Positions 35,416 to 46,144 of a stretch of DNA of 64,000 bases are shown here, in pieces; the first letter of the stretch is position 1, and every line of letters begins with the position of its first letter. The DNA comes from Chiridota heheva. Taxonomy: Eukaryota > Echinodermata > Holothuroidea > Apodida > Chiridotidae. The translations under genes and the position numbers were made by a program. Where the stretch lies: positions 3,912,501-3,976,500 of the forward strand of contig JAIGNY010001587.1 of NCBI GenBank assembly GCA_020152595.1. The letters run 5' to 3'. Under the pieces are notes generated by a model that saw only the letters and a program-made list of their open reading frames with translations, ran no database searches and was not told where the DNA came from.

Positions 35416-35811
35416 TCAAGTATGCAAGGTAGTAAGTATTAGTATGGTAATGCAGGCGAGGTGGGAAAATGGTCTTCTACTGAAGACCATAATACATGTT
35501 GTATGTCAAATGCCATAGTTCGGGCCAATCACAGCACCTGGATTGAAAATGGTCTTCTACAGAACACCATTTTGATAAACACAGCGTGGGCGTAGCACTA
35601 TGTGCCACGCTCATACTGTGTAGTTAACAAGTGTAGATAGAATTATTAGATAAATCAATGGAGCATACAAATGCTCTTTCAAGACAGGTTTGACAATGAG
35701 ATGTCGCTGAAAGAACTGATACGATGGGGTATAAGTAATTAAACAATGGGTAAATTTCTTGTGTTAGAAACATACTTTGTACGTTCTAAACTTGTATACG
35801 TTAAAAGTTGA

Positions 35812-37320
35812 CTAATAGGTTTTTATATGAATGTGTTTAGCGAAACGGTTGATTATTTTGGATTTATTTTTTATGTGTAAAGATAGGAGGTATTTTGTTA
35901 TTATGGTTTTAAAGCGATCTTTTACTAGGGGGGTTTTGGCAAGTAGATGAAGGGTATTGATGTTAGCTGAACGAGGCAAGTGTAAGGCTAGTCTTAGACA
36001 TTTATTTTGGAAGCATTGGAGTTTGGAAAAGGTATTGTTAGATATATTGTATAAAACAGGGGCTCCGTATTCCGTTACTGGTCTGATATATTGCTTGTAT
36101 ATACGCAGATTAGAATGTTTAAAGTCAATATTAGTTCCGCGAAGTCTGATAAGTTGAGCGAAGCGGATATTTAGCTTAACTTTTACTTCATTGAAATGAA
36201 TTAGCCAGTTTTTATATTTAATATGAGCATCAAAGGTAATACCTAGGAATTTCGCTAGAGTGGAATGATTAATCTTTTTGCCATGCATGGTAATGGACGG
36301 ATAGGTACGTTGTTTAAAGTAAAAGGGTTATGAAACTGTTTGAAATGGATTAAACATAATTCTCCATTTCAGGCACCATTTGAGTAAAATACTAATATAA
36401 TTTTGAATACGTTTGATGTGGGCAGTAGGTTTTGGCATAATGGCCCAGATCGCTATGTCATCGGGAAATTGAAAGATTTTAACGGTGTTAAGTGGAGGTG
36501 GGATGTCATTGACATAAATATTAAATAGGAGAAGACTTAAAGCAAGTCCTTGTGAGACTCCTGCTTAAGGTATAAACAATGTTAAACAGAAGTCATGCAA
36601 TTCAGTAAATACCTGACGATTGTCTAAGAAATTAGATATAATACGTGTTAGTTTGTTTGGAATGTTAAGGGATGGACAAGACAGTTTAAATCTTAGACCA
36701 TCATGCCAAACGGCGTCGAATGCTTTTTTGACGTCAAGAAATAACGCAAGAGTAGACAGTAATTTTTTAAGTTGGAGTAGACGTCCTCTGTTAGAGATAT
36801 CAATTGATCAGTAGTGGCTTTGTTTGCCCTAAATCCAGCTTGAAACTCGTTAAACAGGTCGTTGTCTTTCATGTAGCTGGATAGACGGCTAGCTATCAAT
36901 CTTTCAAGTAATTTCCCTAGGCAAGATAGTAGTGAAATAGGACGATAATTTAAAGGATTAGTATTATTCTTAATAGGTCTAGAGATAAATGTAACTCTAG
37001 CTATTTTCCACGCTAGGGAAAAATAGCCTAGGATGAAACAAGCATTATAGATGCGCAGAAGGGATTTGAGAGCTTGTATTGGAAGTACGTAACTGTTTAA
37101 TAATATAGTTTGGTATTTGGTCAGTACCGGGGATTTTGAGTTTAAGGTTTTTGATGATTTGAACCAATTCTTCAATATTAAATGGTTTGTCGGTGTCAGA
37201 GGAGGTGGTCATATTTGGTATGTGGAGGGATTTGAAAAGGGAGCTATTTAAGGAAACATAATGGTTGACACTAGCATATGTTATTGGGTCAAAGTCAGGG
37301 GGGTTAAGATCATGTTGCAC
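35812..37320 (-). pseudogene. LINE-B reverse transcriptase
   Basis: Segments are LNYRPISLLSCLGKLLERL, FQAGFRANKATTDQL, then FPDDIAIW near 36465 (Ala of the FADD box is Pro), and a thumb with FLGITFDAH, PVTEYGAPV and LQCFQNKCLRLAL. Several stops are present (for example near 36315 and 36570). Confidence 0.75.
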
Positions 37321-38700
37321 TGAGGCAAGAGTGTTATTGAATATTTCTGCTTTATCGGAGTGGATGGTGGCAATTATGTTATCGTGGTGTAGGTTGGGGA
37401 TATTAAAGTTTTGGGCATTGCCTGTTAGTTTACTAAGCTTTTTCCAACAGGATCGCGGATCAGATATGGTATGAAGGGAGTTACATATATTACTAAATGG
37501 TCTTTTCTGAATTTTTTAATTACTAGGTTAATTTTACGAGTCAGTGCCGTAATATTGTTGGCCTGAAAGTTAGTCGGATTACGTTCTTGACTTCTACGGA
37601 GTTTGCGTTTGGCTTTAATTAGATTAAATTGAGTTTTTTCTTTATAAAGGAATGGAAATTGTCATAGCTTGAAGCACGTTTTTAGTAAAATTATCTATGG
37701 CTTTATCTATTTGAATACAAGTGCTTTAAGAGTCAGAGGGTAGAAAGCTATCATTACAGAAGGTGTCAAAGATATTCCATTTAGCCTTAGTTGGTGTAAA
37801 GTGGGTAGTTTTGGCAAATGGATTTTGATAGTTAATATTTAGGCATGGATTAGTTGATAAGAAGATTGGTAGGTGGTCTGATTCAAGATCAAAAGTGACT
37901 CTAAATTAATTGAAAGTATTAAGTAGTTTCGGTGTAAGTAAAACATGATCGAGAACGGAGTCATTACCTATATGGCTAACATAGGTTGCGTGAAAGTTTA
38001 ATATTGCTTTTAATTTGGAGTTAATACATAATTTGTTTAAAAGGGTACCATTACGTTTATTTGTAAAGTCACCGAAAATTCGTGTGCCTAGCGTTAAAGT
38101 CACTTAATAAAATATAATTACCCTTTGGGGAAAGATCTTTGATAAATTCGATAGGTAGAGGGTAAGATGGACTTGAATATAATGATGTTAATTTACAGGT
38201 GAGGTTATTTATTTTAGTAGAGATGGTGATACATTCACAGGGATTTATTCCTTTGTTAATAATTTTGCAAGGAGGGGAGTGTTTTTTATTAACAGGGCAA
38301 TGCCTGTGGTTGAAACGTTTTTAATGGGGTTGGGGACTTTGTCAACTGATACTAGGTGGTAATCGATGAATGTGAAATCTCTAGATGAAGTTGTGAGAGT
38401 TTCGTTTAAAGATACAATGTCGAGATTATAATCTAGTATAAATTAATCAAGCAGTAATTTATTGGATTTTACACCTCTGAGGTTAATGTGGGCTATATTT
38501 TCTATGCTCAAAATGGGCCGGTAATAAAGTTATAGGTATTGCTCAATGATTTAATTATGAGGTAAGAGTCAGGCAGATAGCCACAGATGCTGCTCATGGC
38601 CCTGGGTATGGTCTCGCTACCATACGAGGGTCTGCTTCGGGATTATTGATAATAATGTAAGTCGTGCGGACAATTAGGTTGATAAAGTCAGTGGGGGATA
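37321..38700 (-). pseudogene. LINE-B endonuclease region, heavily decayed
   Basis: Only short pieces are readable, such as GDFTNKRNGTLLN and SVLDHVLLTP (37906-38103), which fit the endonuclease C-terminal part. The rest is out of frame. Confidence 0.55.
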
Positions 38701-40039
38701 CTAATATGTAGGCGTATTTGTCTTTGTGATCTGGCGTGTCAGTTGTATGTAGATGGTTTTGAGGTGGTCTGGTCTTGGTTTGTTATTGTTCAATGTCATT
38801 ATTATGAGTTTTGGTTCGGGTGTTGGAGGGCTGCATCCTGGTGTTCTGGTCTTTGACTTCAGCACTGTACCTTCTGGTGTTGCTAACTTGGTTGGTTGTC
38901 TGAATCGTTCGAGTCGTCTGTGGAGTTTGTTGTCGTTGTAGTTGTGGGAATACATAGAGTCAAGTATAGAATGACAGGGTTGGGAAGCAGGTTGCAGGTT
39001 CAATGCAGGTTCTTGCCGTGGGGCGAAGTTTGTTCCTGGCTGCTTCGTGGGTTGTAAACTAGCTCTGGCCTGAGACAATGCCTGTTCCTTATATAACTTG
39101 CAACCAGCATACGTGGCTACGTACACCTCGCCACAATTTACACAAATGGGGCTGTCTCTGGGACGGGGGCAGGCATATAAAGAGTGGTCACCTCCGCAAC
39201 GGAAGCACACGGACTTGTTGGTACAAGTGTTTGTCAAATGGCCAAAGGTAAGACAGGAGCGACACATTATGGGTTTGAAAGGGGGGTGGGCGTATTCTAC
39301 CGGTAACTGTACTAGATCAAAAAGTTTGAGACCTGATTCAACTAGAGATTTAGCTTGTTAGGGGTTGTTGACTATGACCTTAATAAGTGGGGTTGGCTTA
39401 TTAGTTCTTAAACTCATGGTTCTGGAAATTCTTATATAGTCGATTAGTCTTGTGTGGTCGGCTTTTATGTCATCATTGTCAAGAGAGAGATCTACTCCCT
39501 TGACAAGGACGACTGAGTGGCCTCCTTGTTTTGACAGGACTGGCCCGGATTTGGTTTCAGTAAAAATGCCTCCAAAGGCACTTTCAGGTCAATTGGCTGT
39601 AAGTAAGAGGAAGGACCCAAAGTTGGCGGATTACAATTGGAATAAGTCTTTACCCGCTCTTCGGATTGAAGAGAGGGTGGCCTCGGATTTAACACGCTTG
39701 ACCTTAGTTATACAGTCTGTAAGTGATTGGACATTTTCAGAAAGTTGAGAGATGTAGATTGGTTGAATAGAATCTGTATCTTAGCTGAATCACTTTTACG
39801 TTTATTACTTGTACTATTAGTGACAAACGACGACAGGTCATAGTCCAAACTGACAGATGGCTCATTCCCCAAGTCACCGGTGGGTTCCCGGGAGTCCAAG
39901 TCGATGACCAATCGAGGCGAATCAGCACTTGTGTCAAACAAGGCTTTCTTCGCCTCTGGAATATGGTCATCGACACCCTCCGCGGACACCACCGGCGACC
40001 TTGAGGGAGACTACGCTTGCTGGCTTCTGTAGAGGTCAT
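38701..40039 (-). pseudogene. LINE-B ORF1 Gag-like protein with three zinc knuckles
   Basis: It starts at ATG 40039 (MTSTEASKRSL). Broken frames lead to PFKPIMCRSCLTFGHLTNTC, CFRCGGDHSLYAC and CVNCGEVYVATYAGC, the tandem zinc knuckles of Jockey/I-group ORF1. A Pro/Gln-rich tail ends at 38701. The product would coat the LINE RNA. Shifts lie near 40010, 39710, 39490 and 39360. Confidence 0.75.
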
Positions 40040-40122
40040 GATGAATGAGATACTAACAGAATAGTACAGAAATAGATGCCTAAAGTGAAGTAGAAAGAAC
40101 ATAAAAAGTAAAACTAAACTTA

Positions 40123-40232
40123 AGCTAAATACCTAATTAAGGCCAAACTAACTAGAAAAACTAACCTAAACTAGTCTAAACTAGACTAAACTAGGCCAAA
40201 CTAAGCTGAACTAAACTAAACTAAGCTAGGCT
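40123..40232 (-). repeat. CTAAACTAG-type short repeats in the LINE-B 5' leader
   Basis: Irregular repeats of CTAAACTAG, CTAAGCTGAA and similar units. Not long enough for a satellite; probably a repetitive 5' UTR. Confidence 0.6.
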
Positions 40233-40351
40233 TAAAGTGTCAGCATGGTAAGGACACATAATTTACCATAAAAGCAAACAATTAGAGACCAAGGAGGTAG
40301 CACGTCAATGCACGTCATGAATTCTGTACACATCGAACTTCAGCGAGACTT

Positions 40352-40377
40352 GCCTTTTTATATTCCTTTGACCAATC
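40352..40377 (-). promoter_or_regulatory. promoter module 3 (CCAAT + TATA) originally for X2
   Basis: On the minus strand GATTGGTC (40370-40377) is followed 7 bases later by TATAAAAAGGC (40352-40362). The right-arm counterpart lies directly upstream of X2. Here the LINE cluster starts 12 bp further on, so the promoter is detached from X2. Confidence 0.65.
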
Positions 40378-40418
40378 GGAGCAAAGCAACAATATTAATG
40401 GTGGTGCTCTTTCTGTAT

Positions 40419-40794
40419 CTACACGAAAAGTTTGGTGCGGGATCGTATACGGCTTGAAGATCTGTTTTTGACGGCCGTATATTCAATAAGGATTATTACG
40501 TCGTTTCTTTCCAACCAGACAAGAAAAGGTTTTGGCATGAAGTCGTGTACTTCTTCATCTTTGTACAATCTATAACTAAAGTTTCGTAAAAACTTTAGCA
40601 ATCCCTCCGACCCTTTCTCGAGATGAAACACAGGCGAAATATACGGGATCCATGTGATTTTCTTTATATTCAGTTTCAACACTCGGATAGTAACATTTCC
40701 GTACTCTGCGATATTTTAACGTATACTTTTTTGCAAGCATAGGCCACCACAAGCGTTCCCACACTTATGTCTCTTCCTCGTTTAGAATACCAAT
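40419..40794 (-). pseudogene. gene X1 left copy: unknown protein of about 125 aa
   Basis: Corresponds to 43812-44155. The start codon reads ATT instead of ATG, and one frameshift lies near 40715. The readable part has WWPMLAKK, TWIPYISPVFHLEKGSEG, FLRNFSYRLYKDEEVHDFM and WLERNDVIILIEY. It is read leftward from between the PolB end and promoter module 3. Family not recognised. Confidence 0.5.
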
Positions 40795-40871
40795 GATTAA
40801 ATGAATCAATTCAACTCACATTCACCTCTTTTATCTTCTTTTTCAGATGAGTGTCAAATAGTGGCGCTCTT

Positions 40872-43592
40872 TCAACAACCGTACGGAAGGGTCGAAAGAT
40901 CTGTTTGGATGACGCGTTTGTCGTAGATCACTCTGTAATCCTTGGTAATGGATCTGGTGAGAACTCTTTCGGCACCGTCTCTCCTGATGCTGTGAGGATA
41001 ATGGACAGGAACGATGAGTTCTTCGTCGTCTTCCCAGGCTCGGCCTGTTCCAGGATCTACGTGATTTACAATGTTGATCATCGCCTCGAAGTTGACCGAT
41101 CGAATGGTGTTATGGTCCAACGTGATGCCTCTGACTTTGCACTCCTCCATGACGACGGCGCTTGCTCTTGTCGAACATACTTTGTAATCGTAGTTCTTTT
41201 GGCCTCCAGAAACAAACTCGGTGATGTAGCTCCCGGCACCGTAAGGTTTCTCAAGCTCGTCTGTCATGTCGCCGAGAAGTTGCCGAGGGGTGGATTGCAA
41301 GTTCCCGGTCGGCTGACGTAAATCACGGACTCCGTGTCGAAGTAGAGGACGCGCTTCCCCAGTCGCTCGATATAAGTGTCGAGTTTGAGACGGGCGTGAG
41401 CCGTGGTATAAGCCGCATTGAAAATGTTCGTGTTGGGCAACTTTGAAGTACTCCTTCGTGTCGACCCATTGAATGCGGGCGATGAATTTGTCGTAAAACT
41501 GCACGTATTTCACTTGTTTCGATTTGTCCGTCAACAGCTTGTAGAAATTTTCAAGAGTGTTGGTAAATTTCGTCTTGGTAAGTGCACTTCGTTGTCCGAA
41601 CTTTTCCCAAAAGGAGTTGAGCATCAGTTTAGCCAACGCTCGCTTTCCCTCGTTTTTGGTGATGTTGGTGTAGTCCAGTCTGATTTTTTTGCGGGCCTCG
41701 TAATCGTCGATGTACCGACGACGCTGTTCTTCGGTTTCACAGCCTTCTGGCCTCCCGCTGGCTTCCTGTTTCATTTTCAGAAACGTATTGATGTAAGTCG
41801 TGAACAAACCGGCCTCTCCCGTTTCGGGATTGTGCTGCACCGTCTCCTTGAAGGCCATACCTCGTCGATATGTTACACCTCGTATCCCATCGCTACGGCT
41901 TTCTGTAGCTTGCAGCTCAACCACGTCCCGTGAAACGCTCGTTGTTCATCGGAGTGTTTACATCGTCCTTTGGCCAGAGTCTCTGCGTAGGTGATACACA
42001 ACGGAAACATGAGTTTTCCTCGACTTTGGACTGGGAGCACAGGATGGTACAGACCACGAGGAGGCAAGGCGGTGCATTTGATCAGTCCTTCGTAGTTACG
42101 TACGTTGGTGGTGTCCGGGATTTTGATGATATCCAGATGCCCGATAGGGTATTTACAATACTTGTTGACGTATGGGTAGAGCGAGCAGACATCGACGTAC
42201 TTGATCTGTTCGTCTTCTTTGTCGACTTCATGAAGCTAGATGGCATTGGTCTGTCCACCGAAGAACGCATCTCGGGGTCGGAGAGGCTCGCTCAGTTTCA
42301 GGTTATCAACGAAATCTTTCATCTGCGGGTTTCTCCAGTTCGTCTCGGAACTCGCATTCACAGATTTCCATCAGTTTCCAGCCTTCTCGAAGCCCTTCGT
42401 TGTTCAGCCAGTCTCGTTTACGGGTAAGCGGTTTCGACCCTTAGCAGCTTGTGTTCTCTGTTTGGGTAGCAGGTAGGACAACCGTGCCACAAACAACCGT
42501 AGAACTCGTAGGCTGTCTTTGACGACTTATCCCACCCATCTACTTTTTAAGGACCGATGTGCGTTTCTCCCTAGAGAGATCAGGCGTGTTGCACTTGTCG
42601 ACCCACTCGTTGCTCGATCCATTTTAACCATTGAAAGACTTTCACTAATTGTATGCCGTTCTCGTACCCCGATTGAGGAAGCAGGGCGATCGTATCGGTA
42701 CGAAAGAACTTTCGTTGAAACATGCGCATGCAGGCCATGGAAATAGTGATGCATTTTTCGAAGGTATCTTCGCCCGTAGTTTCAACAAACTCTTTTCGGA
42801 AACGCATCCTAGCCGGAGTAGTTCTACATCGCTACAACAGTATTGGTACATTTCACGAGCCATGTCAAAAGTCTTGTTTTTCAGTTCTTCGTACCACGCG
42901 AGAAAAGCTTTGCGTTGAGCAGGTTTCATGTGATCGGGATCGTAGTTTTCGACTGCAGGCCAAGGACCGACGTAATTTTCATAGAGTTGAGTGTTGAAAT
43001 GGTACGGGAAATAGCCCTTCTTCTTTTCCGTCAACCCGAACGTCTTCGGAAAATAAGAGAGAGCAGCAGGAATGAAGTTACACGAATCGATGATCCTCAG
43101 GGTCGTGACGTCTTTCTTTTTCTTGTTCCTGGCTTTTTCTTTAAATTCGATGCTCATCAGCTTGGCTTTTTTCATCACAACGTTAGGGAATATTACAATG
43201 TTATTCATGTGATCGAGAATAAAATGACCGTCGTTTACTTTCATGTCGTGAGCAATGGCTGTGCTCCTTTTGTTCCCTGTGTTTTCTGGAGAAAGCAACC
43301 AACTGCAAAAGTCTTTTTGAGTGTTTCTTCCCGAGAAGACATGTTCTCTTGTGACTAGCAAAACATGTCAGACTCTTGAAGAATCGGTCGCAATCTTTAC
43401 AATATATCCATTCGGTTAACAGGCATTCCTCTTTTGTTGCATTGAAAACCTTATGGCAACGATGGTGGTCAAAGACTTCGTACTTTTTTTCACAAATGTC
43501 ACAGAAGTAATGGGTATCCAGTAGTTCAGGAAGTAAGATGACAACATCAAAATGATTATTATGGTAGAAAAGATGAAGTTTTTTGCACGAAG
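40872..43592 (-). pseudogene. polB: PolB of element 2, N-terminally truncated by the fold-back
   Basis: Reading leftward: a zinc region (YHNNHFDVVILLPE, CDICEKKYEVFDHHRCH), exonuclease pieces (IAHDMKVNDGHF, IIDSCNFIPAALSYFPKTFG, YCCSDVELLR), motif A YVDVCSLYPYVNK (42188-42199), motif B LNSFWEKFG, motif C YFDTES at 41330-41341 (the usual second Asp is Glu), SGGQKNYDY and KDYRVIYDKRVI. Two compensating shifts surround motif C, and stops lie near 42240 and 42540. It is clearly different from PolB 1, so a second lineage. Upstream of 43592 the sequence flips into an inverted copy of its own C terminus. Confidence 0.88.
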
Positions 43593-43735
43593 ACGTTCCT
43601 GTCCATTATCCTCACAGCATCAGTAGAGACGGTCCCGGCAGGGCTCTCACCAGATCCATTACCAAGGATTACAGTCTAATCTACAACAAATGCATCATCC
43701 AAATAGATCTTTCGACCCTCCCGGACGGTTATTGA
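43593..43735 (+). pseudogene. inverted duplicate of the PolB 2 C terminus
   Basis: VPVHYPHSISRDG, LTRSITKDY and IDLSTLPDGY, then TGA at 43733, repeat the end of the minus-strand PolB. This fixes the inversion junction at about 43592, with CACGAAGAC-type microhomology. It marks the inner end of the right arm. Confidence 0.85.
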
Positions 43736-43811
43736 AAGAGCGCCACTATTTGACACTCATCTGAAAAAGAACTAAAAGAGGTAGATGTGAGTTGAATTGA
43801 TTCATTTAATC

Positions 43812-44155
43812 ATGGGTATTCTAAACGAGGATGATACATTAGTGTGGGATTGCGTGTGGTGGCCTATGCTTGCAAAAACTCCACATAAAAATATCGCAGA
43901 GTACGGAAATGTTACTATCCGAGTATTGAAACTGAATATAGAGAAAAACACATGGATCCCGTGTATTTCGCCTGTGTTTCATCTCGTGGAAGGGTCAGAG
44001 GGATTGCTCAACTTTTTACAAAACTTCACTTATAGATTGTACAGAGACGAAGAAGTACACGACTTTATGCCAAAACTTTTTCATGCCTAATTGGAAAGAA
44101 ACGACGTAGCAATCCTTATTGAATATACGGTCGTCGAAAACAGAGCCTTCAAGCC
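43812..44155 (+). pseudogene. gene X1 right copy
   Basis: ATG at 43812 (MGILNEDDTLVWD), then WWPMLAKTPHKNIAEYGNV, ISPVFHLVEGSEGLLNF, YRLYRDEEVHDFMPK. TAA at 44088 interrupts just before WLERND-type sequence that the left copy reads through. The right copy keeps the start and the left copy keeps the end. Confidence 0.55.
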
Positions 44156-44228
44156 GTGTACGATCCCGCACCAAACTTTTCATGTAGATACAGAAAGAGC
44201 ACCAACAGTAACATTATTGCTTTGCTCT

Positions 44229-44256
44229 GATTGGTCAGAAAGAACATAAAAAAGGC
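44229..44256 (+). promoter_or_regulatory. promoter module 3' upstream of X2
   Basis: GATTGGTC (44229-44236) then CATAAAAAAGGC (44245-44256). The X2 start codon follows at 44300, 44 bp past the TATA-like box, a normal core-promoter distance. Confidence 0.65.
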
Positions 44257-44299
44257 AAGCCTCGCATAAGTTCGATTTATTAATGCATTAGACACCAAG

Positions 44300-44934
44300 A
44301 TGAATACTACACCTAACAGTACGAGTTCAGGGCAGAAACGTAAAGCAGCATCGGAGCATTCACAGGCATCAAAGAAACCACGCAATGAGACTTTCGTCGT
44401 AGTTAAAATGGCCCCTTCGAAAATCATCATGGCAGAGATCAGACGTGTGGTGCGCGACGGCTCTCGCGATCCTGACATATACGGAAAACATACCGGCGGA
44501 GGAGACTTCACATTACCGTTCTACAACGCTTTAGGTTGCCTCGCCGCGTTTATGGCCCCAATAGGATGTGGCATGGATGAAGAAGGAGAAGTACTTGAAC
44601 ATTTGTTGAAAGAGGCAAAGAAACACATGGGTATGGAGGAGGATCATGCACACATTCTGCAGGCCAAAACGGCACCAACCGTCAAAGTCAAGCCGACAGA
44701 AGAAGACCCTCTCTTAATTAGAGAGAAAAAGAACTGGCCAAAATTCCTGAAAGCGACGACGGAGATAGCACACGACTTGTGAAAGCCCAATTGACACAAA
44801 CCGCGTTGGTCAACGACCTGATCGAGAAGGTCGAAGAAAAGAAAGACAAATTAAAAGAGATTCGACGCCCGCTGATTACAGATCCACTTGCAAAAGACAT
44901 TTTCAAAGAGCTGGAAAGGGGAATGAAGGAATAA
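44300..44934 (+). pseudogene. gene X2 right copy
   Basis: MNTTPNSTSSGQKRKAAS, basic signal ASKKPRNE, HTGGGDFTLPFYNALGCLAA, then a one-base loss near 44780 that stops the frame at 44782. The other frame continues (DLIEKVEEKKDKLKEIRRP) to TAA at 44932. It keeps about 45 bases missing from the left copy. Confidence 0.6.
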
Positions 44935-45089
44935 GTTAGTAAGACTACGGAGAAGAGAAGGTACTAAGTTTGCTGAGAGACGTCATCTATGCAACGCTGG
45001 GAAGCTACGCTGATCGATTGAGCAATCTCGGTCTCAAATGCAAAGTGATGGACTGTCTGTGGGACTTGATTATTGAGGAGGAATGTTAA
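44935..45089 (+). pseudogene. X3 right copy
   Basis: After the X2 stop, a one-base loss (AAGAC instead of AAAGAC) shifts the frame, and then VLSLLRDVIYATLGSYADRL and MDCLWDLIIEEEC lead to TAA at 45087. The coherent wording in both arms suggests former coding sequence. Confidence 0.4.
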
Positions 45090-45381
45090 AACATTGTATG
45101 TGTTAAAAAAAAAAATAATACAAAGAAAAAAAGAAACAAATTGAGGGCGGAAGGAGTACAAAATCGTGGCATGATTCCTACGGTACCACTGCGTTGGTTG
45201 GGGCAGGTACTTTATCCTTGCATATATAAATATTTAAAAGAGAAAAATGAATTCAAAGACATTCGAAAAGAGTTCGATGCTATTGTAGAGACTACCATAG
45301 AATTTTGACCTAACTCATCATACCTTTCTTTTTTCAAAAGAGCGCCACCAGCTCGAATGATATCATACCTCTCTGGCTTCT

Positions 45382-45421
45382 GATTGGTCGAAGAAATCAA
45401 AGCAAAAAGCCTAAGTAGAGC
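45382..45421 (+). promoter_or_regulatory. promoter module 2' upstream of X4
   Basis: GATTGGTC (45382-45389) is followed by a decayed TATA-like box (GCCTAAGTAGAGC, 45409-45421). Counterpart of module 2. Confidence 0.55.
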
Positions 45422-45441
45422 AACCTTGATCAATTCTTTTC

Positions 45442-45720
45442 TATTTATCTACCTACTGTGGAGAAGCGGTTATCATACCTGTCTACAGACCACGAGGCCC
45501 CGGGTTCAAGCCTGGGGTGGGTAGACACGCCAGTGCACCACAAGTGGTTTTCAAAGGCCGTGGACATTGACTTGGTTGTCGATGTTATGTCTGTCCGGAC
45601 GTCGTACCTGTGTTCTCGTCCGGGTCGTATTGAGCGTTTCGTGATAGCGTTTGTACTATCATAACCGAATACGCAGGCGACGACCCCGTCATTGTAATTG
45701 TGTGTTCAGCTCTCTCTCTC
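45442..45720 (+). mobile_element. tRNA-type SINE with 12-bp target duplication
   Basis: TCAATTCTTTTC flanks the 279-bp insert exactly (45430-45441 and 45721-45732). The head (45449-45524) folds like a tRNA, with a seven-pair acceptor stem (CTACCTA with TGGGTAG), a D-arm with AGAAGCGGTTA loop (A box), and a T-arm with GGTTCAAGCC (B box, one base short). A tRNA-unrelated body follows, and then a (TC)n tail. This is the standard build of a Pol III SINE. It sits in the X4 leader. Confidence 0.8.
45449..45524 (+). ncRNA. tRNA-like SINE head (internal Pol III promoter)
   Basis: A and B boxes and the acceptor stem are clear, the anticodon stem is not paired, and the T-loop has six bases. It is therefore a SINE promoter, not a working tRNA gene. 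The D-arm resembles tRNA-Val, a weak hint of origin. Confidence 0.6.
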
Positions 45721-45758
45721 TCAATTCTTTTCATTCTGAGTTTTAGAGCGAAGACATC

Positions 45759-46050
45759 ATACCTCGATACTTGCCAGTATCGCCAATATCCACGGTTGCT
45801 TTCCCTAACGGGCTTTCAAGAGATTGTTAACACAGGAGGATGATCCCATCAGAGCTTACTACCGGTTCGGTTTGGCGCACAAATTTGACAACGGAGTACA
45901 AAAAACATCTGCCGTCAGTACACCTTCGAGATACCAGAATCAAAGACCAGACCACTCTCGAAACTTTGCAATCAGAGAGAGAAACTGGCGGAAAGCACGC
46001 AACCCCAACGATCGTATGCGCTTTTACACTACGAGAGCTCAGGCATATCT
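45759..46050 (+). pseudogene. gene X4 right copy, start codon lost, 3' end truncated
   Basis: The start reads ATA where the left copy has ATG. PIRAYYRFGLAHKFDNG, RNFAIRERNWRKARN and RMRFYTTRAQAY align with the left copy. Homology ends at about 46050 inside the gene, which sets the outer end of the right arm. The frame runs on to 46141 in unrelated sequence. Confidence 0.55.
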
Positions 46051-46107
46051 TCGGATTCTCGACCCCTACAAGCTAAGAACCCATCGTCAGTTTCTCGACC
46101 ACTACAA

Positions 46108-46133
46108 GGTAAACGCTCAGAAGAGCGTTTACC
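46108..46133. repeat. perfect 11-bp hairpin with AGAA loop
   Basis: GGTAAACGCTC and GAGCGTTTACC flank AGAA. It does not match the histone stem-loop. It may be a terminator, recombination scar or end remnant. Confidence 0.75.
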
Positions 46134-46144
46134 TTTCATAGTTA

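Larger units (their letters stand above)
31045..40331 (-). mobile_element. cluster of two Jockey-like LINEs inserted in the left arm
   Basis: The right arm is continuous where this 9.3-kb block sits. ATCGAA[T/C]TT flanks it at 31036-31044 and 40332-40340, a likely target duplication. Both LINEs read leftward: LINE-B (35641-40331) with ORF1 and ORF2, and LINE-A (31045-35640) with ORF2 only. Both share a 3' UTR-like motif (AAATCAATGRAGCATACA at 31515 and 35656). LINE-A may be nested in the 3' UTR of B; the internal boundary is approximate. Confidence 0.75.

Noticed and set aside
45449-45524. Functional tRNA gene
   Set aside because: Anticodon stem unpaired and T-loop short; better explained as a SINE head.
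29427-46050. The inverted arms as ordinary Polinton terminal inverted repeats
   Set aside because: The right arm ends inside X4 while the left continues past it, and the inner junction cuts PolB; a fold-back duplication fits better.
46108-46133. Second histone-type stem-loop
   Set aside because: Stem sequence, loop and flanks do not match the histone consensus.
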